A stretch of 64,000 nt of DNA from UBA1672 sp965263215 (GTDB taxonomy: Bacteria; Pseudomonadota; Alphaproteobacteria; Micavibrionales; Micavibrionaceae). Numbering within the stretch: the first letter of the stretch is position 1; every line of letters begins with the position of its first letter. The notes under the pieces were generated by a model, which made no database searches, was not told where the DNA came from, and was given only the letters and a program-made list of their open reading frames with translations. Of the stretch, positions 9,269 through 17,133 are shown piece after piece. The stretch lies in NCBI GenBank assembly GCA_965263215.1, contig OZ253663.1:1922001-1986000 (forward strand), written 5' to 3'. The position numbers and the translations under genes were made by a program.

Positions 9269-9673
9269 TTATTTATTACAGGGATAGTTAGAAAACAAAG
9301 CCATCGCCACCCCCGGCGCGGCAATAAACTTACGATGCAATTTAGCACGCTCATACATATAGGCTAAAACCCGTGCATGAATTTCATTTAAAGTCACTTT
9401 TTCAGGGATACAAAAATTCATATCAGACGTTAAGTCCATCGCACGCAACATATTGTGATAATCAATCACACCCGCAATATAAGCCTGACAGGCTATTTTT
9501 CCGCCTTTTACAATTTCTTCACCGCGACTGTTCATTGAACATACTTTAATAAGGTACTCGCCAGAGAACTCCGCAGCGGACGCATTAGGAGGTGCTATCG
9601 ATACGACAAAAAAAGTACAAACCAGACTGAGTATAACAAGAACTGTTTTTGAATTCTTACGATACTTAATCAT
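9269..9673 (-). CDS. Rap1a/Tai-type exported protein
   Basis: The 134-aa protein has a signal peptide (cleavage near ASA-AEF), then the Rap1a/Tai pattern: an F-S-G-x-Y-L-x-x-C start, a second Cys in the AYIAGVIDYH segment, FCIPEKVT in the middle and YPC at the end, giving the family's four-cysteine layout. Founders of the family are periplasmic immunity proteins against peptidoglycan-hydrolase effectors, but many alphaproteobacterial members stand alone with no known role; no effector gene adjoins here. The ATG at 9673 is chosen because AAGGG sits 5 bases upstream, right after the stop of the preceding gene; an ATG 54 bases further upstream would overlap that gene. Confidence 0.7.
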   Translation of the reverse strand: MIKYRKNSKTVLVILSLVCTFFVVSIAPPNASAAEFSGEYLIKVCSMNSRGEEIVKGGKIACQAYIAGVIDYHNMLRAMDLTSDMNFCIPEKVTLNEIHARVLAYMYERAKLHRKFIAAPGVAMALFSNYPCNK

Positions 9674-9680
9674 GTTTCCC

Positions 9681-10835
9681 TTACTTTTTAAGTTGCTGAA
9701 GAATGGCGAAAGGTGAATCGTCTTCATTGACCTTGGCTTCGGCAGAAATCACACGAGGAGCAGACTTACCCCCCTTTTTCTTATCGCCTTTTTTCTTAAC
9801 CGGCTTTTTACCGCCTTTCCCAGATTTATCGTCCCTGCTCTTGGCAAAATCCTTTTTACCTTCACCACTCTTCTTTGACTGAAAAGCCTTACCTTTTTTC
9901 AAACGGAAAGTTGCCAACTCCGGCTTCTCCGCGGGTTTCTTTTCTGCATCTGCATCAGAAACGCTTGTGGGTTCAGGCTCTTGTTTTTCTTCCGTTTGCT
10001 TTGCATCGGCGGCGTCCGTAGCCTCTTCCGTAATATGATCTGCTGGATCATACACTTTGACATGGCCCATGGATTCAAGAACTTTGTATAAATCTTCAAT
10101 AGAGCAACCGAGCCATTCTGCCATTTCATGGCGCGCCTGAAATTTACCCTTATCCGCGTGATCATAAACACACGACACAACGCGATCGAGCATATCAATA
10201 CGAACAGCGCGCCCACCATATAAAGGATAACCGATTGATCTGTAATAAATCGGATCAGCATTTTCATCTTCTATTTTGACCGAAACAATACCGTCCGCAG
10301 GGACTTTCGCCGGCAAGTCGTGACCATTGAAAATAGATAGTAACAATGCACGCAAACGCACCGCAGCAGGCTTATTAAGTTCTGGCATAAAAGCCAAAAT
10401 AGGCCCTAAACGGATTTTCTTCGCACGTAAATCTGTCCGCGTCTCTGGTGTCAGTTGTGCTATTAATTCCTCTAAGTCTTCGCGCGGAACAATCCCCAAA
10501 CCATCATACACTCTGCTTGCTATTTGAGACACAGGATCATCTTTAACGGAAACACCACCCGGAACTTCTAATAAAACCAATGTTTCAATCGTTTCAGACA
10601 AATAGCCCTTGAGCCATAATTTCAAATGATTTTCAGTTTCTTGCGCATCATGCTTGGATGTCAAATCACTCTCGATAACTTTTACTAAAGGCTTTAAGGG
10701 ATGTTCACCTTTTTCCAAAACAGCAACCGGAATACCCGGCACAGGATTATTGATCTTCTCTTGCCATAGAATTTGCCCTTCCGGCGATAGAGAGAATTGG
10801 GTGTTTTTTGAATCTAGCATAAGTTCCAAACGCAT
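9681..10835 (-). CDS. Stand-alone C-terminal region of an alphaproteobacterial SUV3-like helicase
   Basis: Residues about 1-130 and 130-260 match the accessory region that, in alphaproteobacterial SUV3/Mgp-type helicases, follows the helicase motor. Recognisable stretches are LRAKKIRLGPILAFMPELN, KPAAVRLRALLLSIF, IGYPLYGGRAVRIDMLDRVV and MAEWLGCSIEDLYKVLESMG. The tail (270-384) is lysine/glycine-rich and disordered and ends in SPFAILQQLKK, as in the full-length proteins. The motor domain (Walker A, DExx box, motif VI) is absent: the gene starts at 10835 with its own ATG, and the next gene upstream is on the other strand. Either the motor has been lost or this is a natural short form, perhaps RNA-binding. 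The family identification is from memory of conserved motifs. Confidence 0.6.
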   Translation of the reverse strand: MRLELMLDSKNTQFSLSPEGQILWQEKINNPVPGIPVAVLEKGEHPLKPLVKVIESDLTSKHDAQETENHLKLWLKGYLSETIETLVLLEVPGGVSVKDDPVSQIASRVYDGLGIVPREDLEELIAQLTPETRTDLRAKKIRLGPILAFMPELNKPAAVRLRALLLSIFNGHDLPAKVPADGIVSVKIEDENADPIYYRSIGYPLYGGRAVRIDMLDRVVSCVYDHADKGKFQARHEMAEWLGCSIEDLYKVLESMGHVKVYDPADHITEEATDAADAKQTEEKQEPEPTSVSDADAEKKPAEKPELATFRLKKGKAFQSKKSGEGKKDFAKSRDDKSGKGGKKPVKKKGDKKKGGKSAPRVISAEAKVNEDDSPFAILQQLKK

Positions 10836-10945
10836 TGTTATTTTGTATGAGGCATATTAATGCAGTTTATCCTTGGACTCATCAAGAGTTTTTGTTTAAA
10901 TTCGCCGAACAACAATAATTAATTGCTATTATTAAAGGAAAAATT

Positions 10946-12532
10946 ATGGCGCGCCTTACATATTTACTCGCTGCTTTGGTACTCATCCCCTTCAACTATG
11001 CTCATGCCTTGCAAATCAACCAGCAAGGTGCGGACACGCTCAAGGCATCTTTTCAAGATCTCCTTGATTATCAAAAAACCGTAAACGATGCCCTCGGCTC
11101 GGTGCGCATAGAATATAAAGGTGATCTCACCGTTAAGCAGGAAGCGACCTACTACGCTGTTACTTTTCCGCATGTGTTTATTCGTGGCCCCAAAATTGAA
11201 GGCCTGCCGGATGACAATACAGTCTTTGATATGGGCGTGATTAAGATCAACGCCATCCCCGACGATAAGCCGGGCTATTGGAAAACAGTCATGACGTTCC
11301 CATCTAAGATGACCCTAAAAGGTGAAAAGCCGGAAGATAATTTTAGTATTAACTTCGCTGATCAAAAATCTATTGCACTATTTAGTGAAAGATTAGGTTA
11401 CTTCACGAAGTTAGACATGAACCTGTCTGGCATATCCTTTCAAGCCGCAGGTCAAGACGTTGGCGTTAATATAGGTGGCCTTCAAGGTTATATGAAGTTC
11501 GAAGAGAAAGGCGACGGTACATTCTCCGGCCCGGGGCACGTTTTGTTGACAAATCTTAACATTGCACCACCAACTGAAGCGGAAAAATTCAGTATCGGTG
11601 AGTTCAAAGCCGACTTTTCTATGCAAGACATGAAAATGCCGACGTTAAAGGAATATCAAGATAAGCTTATGAAGCATGCAAAGACGTTTGAAAGCTTGCA
11701 AAATCTGGGTTCCCCCGAGGAAGAAGCCGAAATGGACGGCAATGCAATCCTCAACATGATGATGGATCTGTACAATTTTGACATGAATGGCTTCACATTT
11801 GAATACAGCGCAAAAGACATCAATGTCAGTTCAGATTTGGAAAACCAGTTCCGTGATTTTGATACACTGCAAATCGGATCTGCGTCATTGGGCTTTGGTT
11901 TCCAGAACCTAAAAAGTGAAAAAGGAACCATGGCGATCAAAAGTGCTTACGACACGATCAATATTACGCCTGTCGATCCAGAATATAAGGATGTAATGCC
12001 ACAGAAAATGAACATGAATATTCAGGCACTGAACATTCCCTACGGTGCATTGACACAGATTGCGACCAACACGGCAAAAGCAATCGCAACAGACCCCGAA
12101 TCTGCGCAAATGGCAGGCTTGGGCGTGTTGATGCGTTTGCCTGCAATTTTAGCGCAGGCTGGCTCCCAAATCGTCGTTGAGAAAAACGGTGCAAGCAACA
12201 GCATTTATGATTTTGGAATTAGCGGAAAAGTCATGACCGATCTAAGTGCTATGTCCGGTTTTACCGCTCAATTCAACGCACTGTTCGAAGGGCTCGACGC
12301 ACTCCATGCTATTGTTAAAAAGAATGCGGCCAATACAAGTAGTCCAAATGCAGGTCAATTTACGCAAATTGCAAACACATTGGCAAGTTTGAAGGCTGTT
12401 GGTAAGGCACAAAAAGGCCCGAACGGAAAGCCTGCCTATGCCTACGACATTCAGGCGAACGCTCAGGGGCAATTCCTTGTGAACGGCCAAGATTCTGCAA
12501 CTGTTTTCTCACCAGCACCGCCGCCGCAGTAA
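10946..12532 (+). CDS. Large exported periplasmic protein, unknown function
   Basis: A 528-aa protein with a signal peptide (residues 1-21, cleavage after AHA) and no other membrane segment. The mature part is rich in alternating beta-type segments with repeated phrases such as FDMNGFTFEYSAKDINV and long AQ-rich stretches, reminiscent of DUF945/DUF2125-type periplasmic proteins, but I cannot assign it firmly. It has its own ribosome site (AAAGGAAAAATT) and is followed by a strong terminator at 12558, so it is monocistronic. Confidence 0.65.
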   Translation: MARLTYLLAALVLIPFNYAHALQINQQGADTLKASFQDLLDYQKTVNDALGSVRIEYKGDLTVKQEATYYAVTFPHVFIRGPKIEGLPDDNTVFDMGVIKINAIPDDKPGYWKTVMTFPSKMTLKGEKPEDNFSINFADQKSIALFSERLGYFTKLDMNLSGISFQAAGQDVGVNIGGLQGYMKFEEKGDGTFSGPGHVLLTNLNIAPPTEAEKFSIGEFKADFSMQDMKMPTLKEYQDKLMKHAKTFESLQNLGSPEEEAEMDGNAILNMMMDLYNFDMNGFTFEYSAKDINVSSDLENQFRDFDTLQIGSASLGFGFQNLKSEKGTMAIKSAYDTINITPVDPEYKDVMPQKMNMNIQALNIPYGALTQIATNTAKAIATDPESAQMAGLGVLMRLPAILAQAGSQIVVEKNGASNSIYDFGISGKVMTDLSAMSGFTAQFNALFEGLDALHAIVKKNAANTSSPNAGQFTQIANTLASLKAVGKAQKGPNGKPAYAYDIQANAQGQFLVNGQDSATVFSPAPPPQ

Positions 12533-12557
12533 TAAACGGAATATTTAATTCAATAAG

Positions 12558-12585
12558 ACGGGGCTGATCACTAGCCCCGTTTTTT
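12558..12585 (+). terminator. Rho-independent terminator
   Basis: An 8-bp stem ACGGGGCT (12558-12565) / AGCCCCGT (12573-12580) with a 7-base loop runs into T6. It ends the rightward periplasmic protein gene and abuts the stop codon of convergent hemW. Confidence 0.85.
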
Positions 12586-13741
12586 ATTTGAGGATATATG
12601 GAATAAGCGCATTGAGCCGCAGCAATCCCTCGCGCGTTAGTTTCAGAGTATCGTCACTTTGGATAACCCAATCCTGATCAATGCTGCTTTGAAGTTTATC
12701 GGCGTCCACCATATCGGAGAACACCTTCCCCGACTTATCTTCAACGGCTTGAATTGAGATACCATCACGTAACCGCAAGCCCATCATAAGGCACTCGTTG
12801 AAGCGGTCTTCGGGCGTTAATTTTTCCAGTTCATGCGCGCCGTGACCATTTTTATTCACGCGCTCTAGCCAAATTTCAGGTGCGGCGTGATCCCTACTCG
12901 CAAATTTCTGCCCCCCTTGTACAAAACGCCCATGTGCCCCCGCGCCAACGCCTATATAATCCGCCATATGCCAGTAAATCAGATTATGGCGACATTCATG
13001 CCCTTCCTTAGCATGATTGGAAACCTCATAGGCAGGCAAGCCTGCATTCTCCAAAATATTCTGCGTTAAGTGATAAAATTCTGCGCCTTGCACATCATCG
13101 GGAATAGAAAACTCCCCACGGGAATGACGCATATAAAACGGTGCATTACGCTCAATAGTGAGTTGATAGAGCGATAAATGACCATTCGATAACGTCACGG
13201 CCTTCTTCAATTCCTTTTCCCAATCCTCTAACGTCTGGTTAGGACGGGCATAAATCAAATCAAAGCTGCTGCGTTCGAAATGTGTCTTGGCCAATTCGAT
13301 GGCTTTCAATGCCTCATCAACATTATGCCCACGCCCGAAAAACTTTAAATCCGTATCATTCAGAGCTTGCACCCCCAAAGACACCCTGTTGATCCCCGCA
13401 TCCTTAAACGCGAGTAATTTATCGTTTTCTACCGACGTCGGATTGGCCTCTAACGTAATTTCGATATCATTCGCCACAGGCCAGAACGACTGAACTGCAT
13501 CAATAATCGTGGCTACTGTTTTCGGTTCCATCAGGGATGGCGTACCGCCACCAAAGAAAATCGATACTATTTGTTTATCGGGAATAATTTCGGCGTAATG
13601 TTTGAGGGATTGAACATAAGCCTGCGCCCATTGTTTTTGATCCAATTTTTCACGAACATGCGCGTTAAAATCACAATACGGGCAACGCGACTCACAAAAC
13701 GGCCAATGAATATACACGCCCATCTGATTTGGACGAAACAT
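12584..13741 (-). CDS. hemW: HemW-like radical SAM protein
   Basis: The 385-aa protein carries the radical-SAM CxxxCxxC cluster in the N-terminal CESRCPYCDF stretch, preceded by GVYIHWPF, and the downstream FFGGGTPSLMEP and ETLEANP-type segments. These are shared by coproporphyrinogen dehydrogenase HemN and the heme-binding chaperone HemW. The position in an rph-rdgB-hemW block and the short N-terminus point to HemW, which inserts heme into respiratory proteins, rather than HemN. It is the last gene of the leftward operon, starting 4 bases after rdgB. Confidence 0.88.
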   Translation of the reverse strand: MFRPNQMGVYIHWPFCESRCPYCDFNAHVREKLDQKQWAQAYVQSLKHYAEIIPDKQIVSIFFGGGTPSLMEPKTVATIIDAVQSFWPVANDIEITLEANPTSVENDKLLAFKDAGINRVSLGVQALNDTDLKFFGRGHNVDEALKAIELAKTHFERSSFDLIYARPNQTLEDWEKELKKAVTLSNGHLSLYQLTIERNAPFYMRHSRGEFSIPDDVQGAEFYHLTQNILENAGLPAYEVSNHAKEGHECRHNLIYWHMADYIGVGAGAHGRFVQGGQKFASRDHAAPEIWLERVNKNGHGAHELEKLTPEDRFNECLMMGLRLRDGISIQAVEDKSGKVFSDMVDADKLQSSIDQDWVIQSDDTLKLTREGLLRLNALIPYILK

Positions 13742-13745
13742 ATCC

Positions 13746-14345
13746 TTACGCCCCTTTCAAGCAATGTTTTACGAGCAACTCAAAAGCATTTGCGCGATGG
13801 GAGATCGCATGTTTATCGCTTGGCTCCATCTCGGCGAAGGTAATATCATAGCCATCGGCCTGAAAAACAGGATCATAGCCAAACCCTTTATCGCCGCGCA
13901 TCGGCCATATAATTGTGCCGTTTATACGCCCTTCAAACACCTCCGAATGCCCATCAGGCCAACCAAGCGCAAGCACACACACGAAATAGGCACTCCGATC
14001 TTCAGTATCACCGAGAGCCTCGTGCACCTTTTGCATCGCCAGATTAAAGTCTTTCTTTGGCCCGCCCCAACGCGCTGAATAAATGCCGGGATCGCCGTTT
14101 AAAGCATTCACTGCCAAACCACTATCATCCGCGAGCGAGACTTTACCACTTGCTTGCGCCGCCGCCTGTGCCTTTAGAATAGCGTTTTCAGCAAAGGTTT
14201 TTCCAGTTTCTTCGGGCTCAGGCAGATCAAGGTCACCTGCGGTCACGAATGTTTTGACATATGGCGCCAGTAATTCCGCAATTTCGCGTGCTTTCCCGTT
14301 GTTATGGGTTGCTATCAATAATTCATCACCGTCAAATATGCGCAT
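13746..14345 (-). CDS. rdgB: RdgB/HAM1 XTP/dITP pyrophosphatase
   Basis: The 199-aa enzyme hydrolyses non-canonical purine triphosphates (dITP, XTP) to monophosphates and so sanitises the nucleotide pool. It shows LLIATHNNGKAREIAELL near the N-terminus, the catalytic ADDSGLAVNALNGDPGIYSAR core, and the GFGYDPVF and SHRANAF signatures. Length is normal. It sits between rph (3-base gap) and hemW (4-base gap) as a tightly packed operon. Confidence 0.95.
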   Translation of the reverse strand: MRIFDGDELLIATHNNGKAREIAELLAPYVKTFVTAGDLDLPEPEETGKTFAENAILKAQAAAQASGKVSLADDSGLAVNALNGDPGIYSARWGGPKKDFNLAMQKVHEALGDTEDRSAYFVCVLALGWPDGHSEVFEGRINGTIIWPMRGDKGFGYDPVFQADGYDITFAEMEPSDKHAISHRANAFELLVKHCLKGA

Positions 14346-14348
14346 ATT

Positions 14349-15068
14349 CTATGCCTTCAATATCGCGTTTTGTTTTTCCGTAAGCTCGCCACACCCTTTT
14401 TGTGCCAAAGCGAGTAAAGATAGAAATTCTTGTTCACTAAACGGCTCTTTTTCGGCGGTGCCTTGAATTTCACAAATACCACCTTTGCCGGTGATGACAA
14501 AATTCGCATCCGTATCAGCGTCCGAATCTTCGTCATAATCCAGATCAAGCACAGGTTCGCCTTTGTAAACGCCACATGAAATCGCGGATACACTATCCGT
14601 TAACGGGCTTTCATCCAGTACGCCGATATTTTCAAGATGCTGAAATGCCAAGGCAAGCGCAACATAGCCACCCGTTATTGACGCCGTGCGCGTACCGCCA
14701 TCGGCCTGTATCACATCGCAGTCCACACGCACCTGACGCTCGCCTAGTTTTTGCATATCAACAACCGCACGAAGTGCGCGTCCGATCAAGCGCTGAATTT
14801 CCTGTGTACGGCCGGATTGCTTTCCGCGGGCGGCCTCGCGATCCATGCGCGAATGAGTAGAGCGCGGCAACATGCCATATTCTGCCGTCACCCATCCCTT
14901 ACCACTGTTTTTCATCCAGCCCGGAACTTTTTCTTCTACGCTTGCCGTACATAAAACATGGGTATCACCACATTTAATCAAACATGAGCCTTCCGCATGC
15001 TTGGCGTAGTTAGGGATTATTTCGATTGTTCTCATATCGTCGGCATTACGGCCAGATGGGCGTGTCAT
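14349..15068 (-). CDS. rph: Ribonuclease PH
   Basis: The 239-aa phosphorolytic 3'-5' exoribonuclease trims tRNA 3' ends. Features seen: SGRNADDMRTIEI at the start, MDREAARGKQSGRTQEIQRL around the phosphate/RNA-binding site, and QADGGTRTASITGG. The start at 15068 has AAAGGAAAA 7 bases upstream and gives the usual family length; a longer frame to 15095 adds nine residues without support. It is the promoter-proximal gene of rph-rdgB-hemW. Confidence 0.95.
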   Translation of the reverse strand: MTRPSGRNADDMRTIEIIPNYAKHAEGSCLIKCGDTHVLCTASVEEKVPGWMKNSGKGWVTAEYGMLPRSTHSRMDREAARGKQSGRTQEIQRLIGRALRAVVDMQKLGERQVRVDCDVIQADGGTRTASITGGYVALALAFQHLENIGVLDESPLTDSVSAISCGVYKGEPVLDLDYDEDSDADTDANFVITGKGGICEIQGTAEKEPFSEQEFLSLLALAQKGCGELTEKQNAILKA

Positions 15069-15191
15069 AGTAATTTTCCTTTGTTTCTGTCCCATGCTTT
15101 TTGGCGGGAAAACAACAATAAATCAAGATAAGTTTTGCCTAATAACGAAAACCACGCTAAAGTTATGGTTAAATTAGATTATTTGGGTTTT

Positions 15192-16130
15192 ATGACTATG
15201 GTACAAAAATTACTTTTCTCACTTCTTTTCACTTTCATGGCAGCAACTTTTTTTATCGGCTCCCCCGCGCATGCGCAGTACGCAGGCGGAAACACATCTG
15301 TAGATGAAGAAGAGGACGAAGAATTCAGAATTAGTCTATACCCGGAACACACTTACGATGTCACTTTTTTTCAAGAGCCTCGCGTTTCCGAATCTAATTT
15401 TACATTGCGCCTTTCCTATGAAGGTACCGTCGGTGGGTGTGCTCATTTAGAGGATATGACCAAGGAAAAAGATCAGGAAAAATATAATTTCAAAAACGGT
15501 GTTAGCACAAAGGTTGTAAGCGGGACTTTCGAGGTTATAATTTCTCAGCCTGTTCTGGTCGATAGCGATGATAACCCACGCTACACAAGTTACGACTGCG
15601 AAATCAAACACAACGACTCATACGTAGATGTAAACATAAACCGTGACTTCTTAATTAAGAAAAAAATTAAAAAGATCGGTTTCAAAAATATCAAAACCGC
15701 TGATTTCGGTGACTTTGATATCGATGTCAATAAAGATCGCTTTATTTTAAAAACACCATCACCAAAAGGTGAGCTATGGTACACATTATGGTTCTTCCCC
15801 AAGAACAGTATTGTCCTGCTCGCACCAAAAGCAAATTCAAATCTTGATGTAAAAGAACAAATCAAAGATTTTGCTTTAGCGCGCGGACTTGTCCCGATGG
15901 AAAATGTGTTGGAAGGCTACAGACTCCCCCACAGCGCAAGCAATTATATGTTCTTTGATGACCCTAAAGGACGCTATGCGAATAAGTTAAGCGCAGAAAA
16001 TAATAGCCTTGATGTCGGCTCCATTACGGCGACAAAAACATACTATGGTCCTAATGGTGCACAAGAAGAAGAATACGAAATCAAGCTATACGCCAAATTA
16101 CCACTCGTTCGAAAAATCGAAGAAAATTAG
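15192..16130 (+). CDS. Exported protein in the usual hrcA position, unknown function
   Basis: A 312-aa protein whose N-terminus is a signal peptide (MVQKLLFSLLFTFMAATFF, cleavage near AHA-QY). The frame reaches back to 15135, but the signal peptide fits a start at 15192 or 15198. The mature part is acidic at first (DEEEDEEF), then beta-rich with lysine-rich patches; three cysteines are visible. It does not resemble the heat-shock repressor HrcA, which usually lies between rph and grpE in alphaproteobacteria. It is followed by the inverted repeat at 16157. Confidence 0.65.
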   Translation: MTMVQKLLFSLLFTFMAATFFIGSPAHAQYAGGNTSVDEEEDEEFRISLYPEHTYDVTFFQEPRVSESNFTLRLSYEGTVGGCAHLEDMTKEKDQEKYNFKNGVSTKVVSGTFEVIISQPVLVDSDDNPRYTSYDCEIKHNDSYVDVNINRDFLIKKKIKKIGFKNIKTADFGDFDIDVNKDRFILKTPSPKGELWYTLWFFPKNSIVLLAPKANSNLDVKEQIKDFALARGLVPMENVLEGYRLPHSASNYMFFDDPKGRYANKLSAENNSLDVGSITATKTYYGPNGAQEEEYEIKLYAKLPLVRKIEEN

Positions 16131-16156
16131 GTTTTGCATTCAGGCAAGATCATTAT

Positions 16157-16187
16157 ATAAAAGACAATCACACAGGTTGTCTTTTAT
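16157..16187. terminator. Inverted repeat, probable AT-rich terminator
   Basis: A perfect 11-bp dyad (ATAAAAGACAA at 16157-16167, TTGTCTTTTAT at 16177-16187) is separated by exactly 9 bases, 27 bases after the previous stop and 54 before grpE. The A-rich/T-rich flanks suit a bidirectional terminator. The 9-bp spacing also recalls operator dyads such as CIRCE, but the arms are not the CIRCE sequence. Confidence 0.5.
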
Positions 16188-16240
16188 GCCTGTCTTTATG
16201 CTTAATTGTTAATTTACCCGAGAATAAATAAGGGATGGAC

Positions 16241-16960
16241 ATGTCTAACGAGAATACAAATCTTGAAAACTCTGGTGAACAACCGCAGAACGAGAATCAA
16301 GCTCAGGCTGATCAGGATGAGCAAAGCACGGCGGCGACGCCTGATGAAACACTAGAATATGTACCCTTTTCAGATGATATAGATGATGATCCGCCAACCA
16401 TAAGTAAAGAGTCAGGGCCAACAGAAGATCAGGTTCGCATCCAATTACTGGAAGACCAGCATGAGCGCATGAAAGATCAGATGATCCGCGCCCTTGCAGA
16501 CGCCGAAAACACACGTAAGCGTGCACAAAAAGAACGAGAAGACGCATCAAAATTCGCCGTCTCAAGCTTTGCCAGAGATTTACTTAGCGTTGCCGACAAC
16601 CTCAGACGTGCATTAGATGCCGTAACTGACGAAATGCTTGGCGAAAATCCCAATATGAAGAACCTAATGGATGGCGTTAGCGCTACGGAACGTGAAATGC
16701 TCAGCTGTTTCGAAAGAAACGGTATTGTGAAAATAGAGCCATTAGATGAAAAGTTTGATCCGAATTTTCATGAAGTGATGTTCGAAGCACCGATGCCCGA
16801 TAAAGAATCAGGCACTATTATTCAAATCCTTGAGCCGGGCTATATGATTAATGATCGAATTTTACGCCCTGCACGCGTGGGTATTTCAAAGAATGACGGC
16901 GGCGGCTCAACACCGCCATCATCGCCCGATGCAGGTCACGCCATCGACACTGAGGTTTAA
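16241..16960 (+). CDS. grpE: GrpE nucleotide-exchange factor
   Basis: The 239-aa protein is the ADP/ATP exchange factor of DnaK. It has an acidic disordered N-terminus (to about residue 60), the long coiled-coil (ALADAENTRKRAQKEREDA) and the beta-wing domain with FDPNFHEVMFE and GYMINDRILRPARVG. Start 16241 is preferred over the ATG at 16235 because AAGGG lies 6 bases upstream of it. It is upstream of dnaK, separated by 173 bases that contain competing hairpins. Confidence 0.95.
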   Translation: MSNENTNLENSGEQPQNENQAQADQDEQSTAATPDETLEYVPFSDDIDDDPPTISKESGPTEDQVRIQLLEDQHERMKDQMIRALADAENTRKRAQKEREDASKFAVSSFARDLLSVADNLRRALDAVTDEMLGENPNMKNLMDGVSATEREMLSCFERNGIVKIEPLDEKFDPNFHEVMFEAPMPDKESGTIIQILEPGYMINDRILRPARVGISKNDGGGSTPPSSPDAGHAIDTEV

Positions 16961-16964
16961 CCCT

Positions 16965-17014
16965 CCTTTTTAGACACAAAAAGGACATATTTTTTTACTA
17001 ATCTGTATGTCCTT
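16965..17014 (+). promoter_or_regulatory. Overlapping alternative hairpins between grpE and dnaK
   Basis: CCTTTTT (16965-16971) pairs with AAAAAGG (16978-16984) and is followed by a T-rich run, like a weak terminator. AAGGACATA (16981-16989) can instead pair with TATGTCCTT (17006-17014). The two stems share the AAGG at 16981-16984, so only one can form. This is the layout of an attenuator, or may simply be a terminator plus a chance dyad. Confidence 0.35.
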
Positions 17015-17133
17015 GAGCTAGATTTTATAATAATCCCTTGCTATAGTCCTAGCCCTGTATAACCCTTTGGGGATTTCTTTAGTGCCGCCTTGTCGGGCTA
17101 TTCGTAGATCCGCCACAACAAAAGAGGAAAAAA

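Noticed and set aside
16131..17133. CIRCE operator or hrcA gene
   Set aside because: Neither TTAGCACTC-N9-GAGTGCTAA nor an HrcA-like protein was found around grpE or dnaK.
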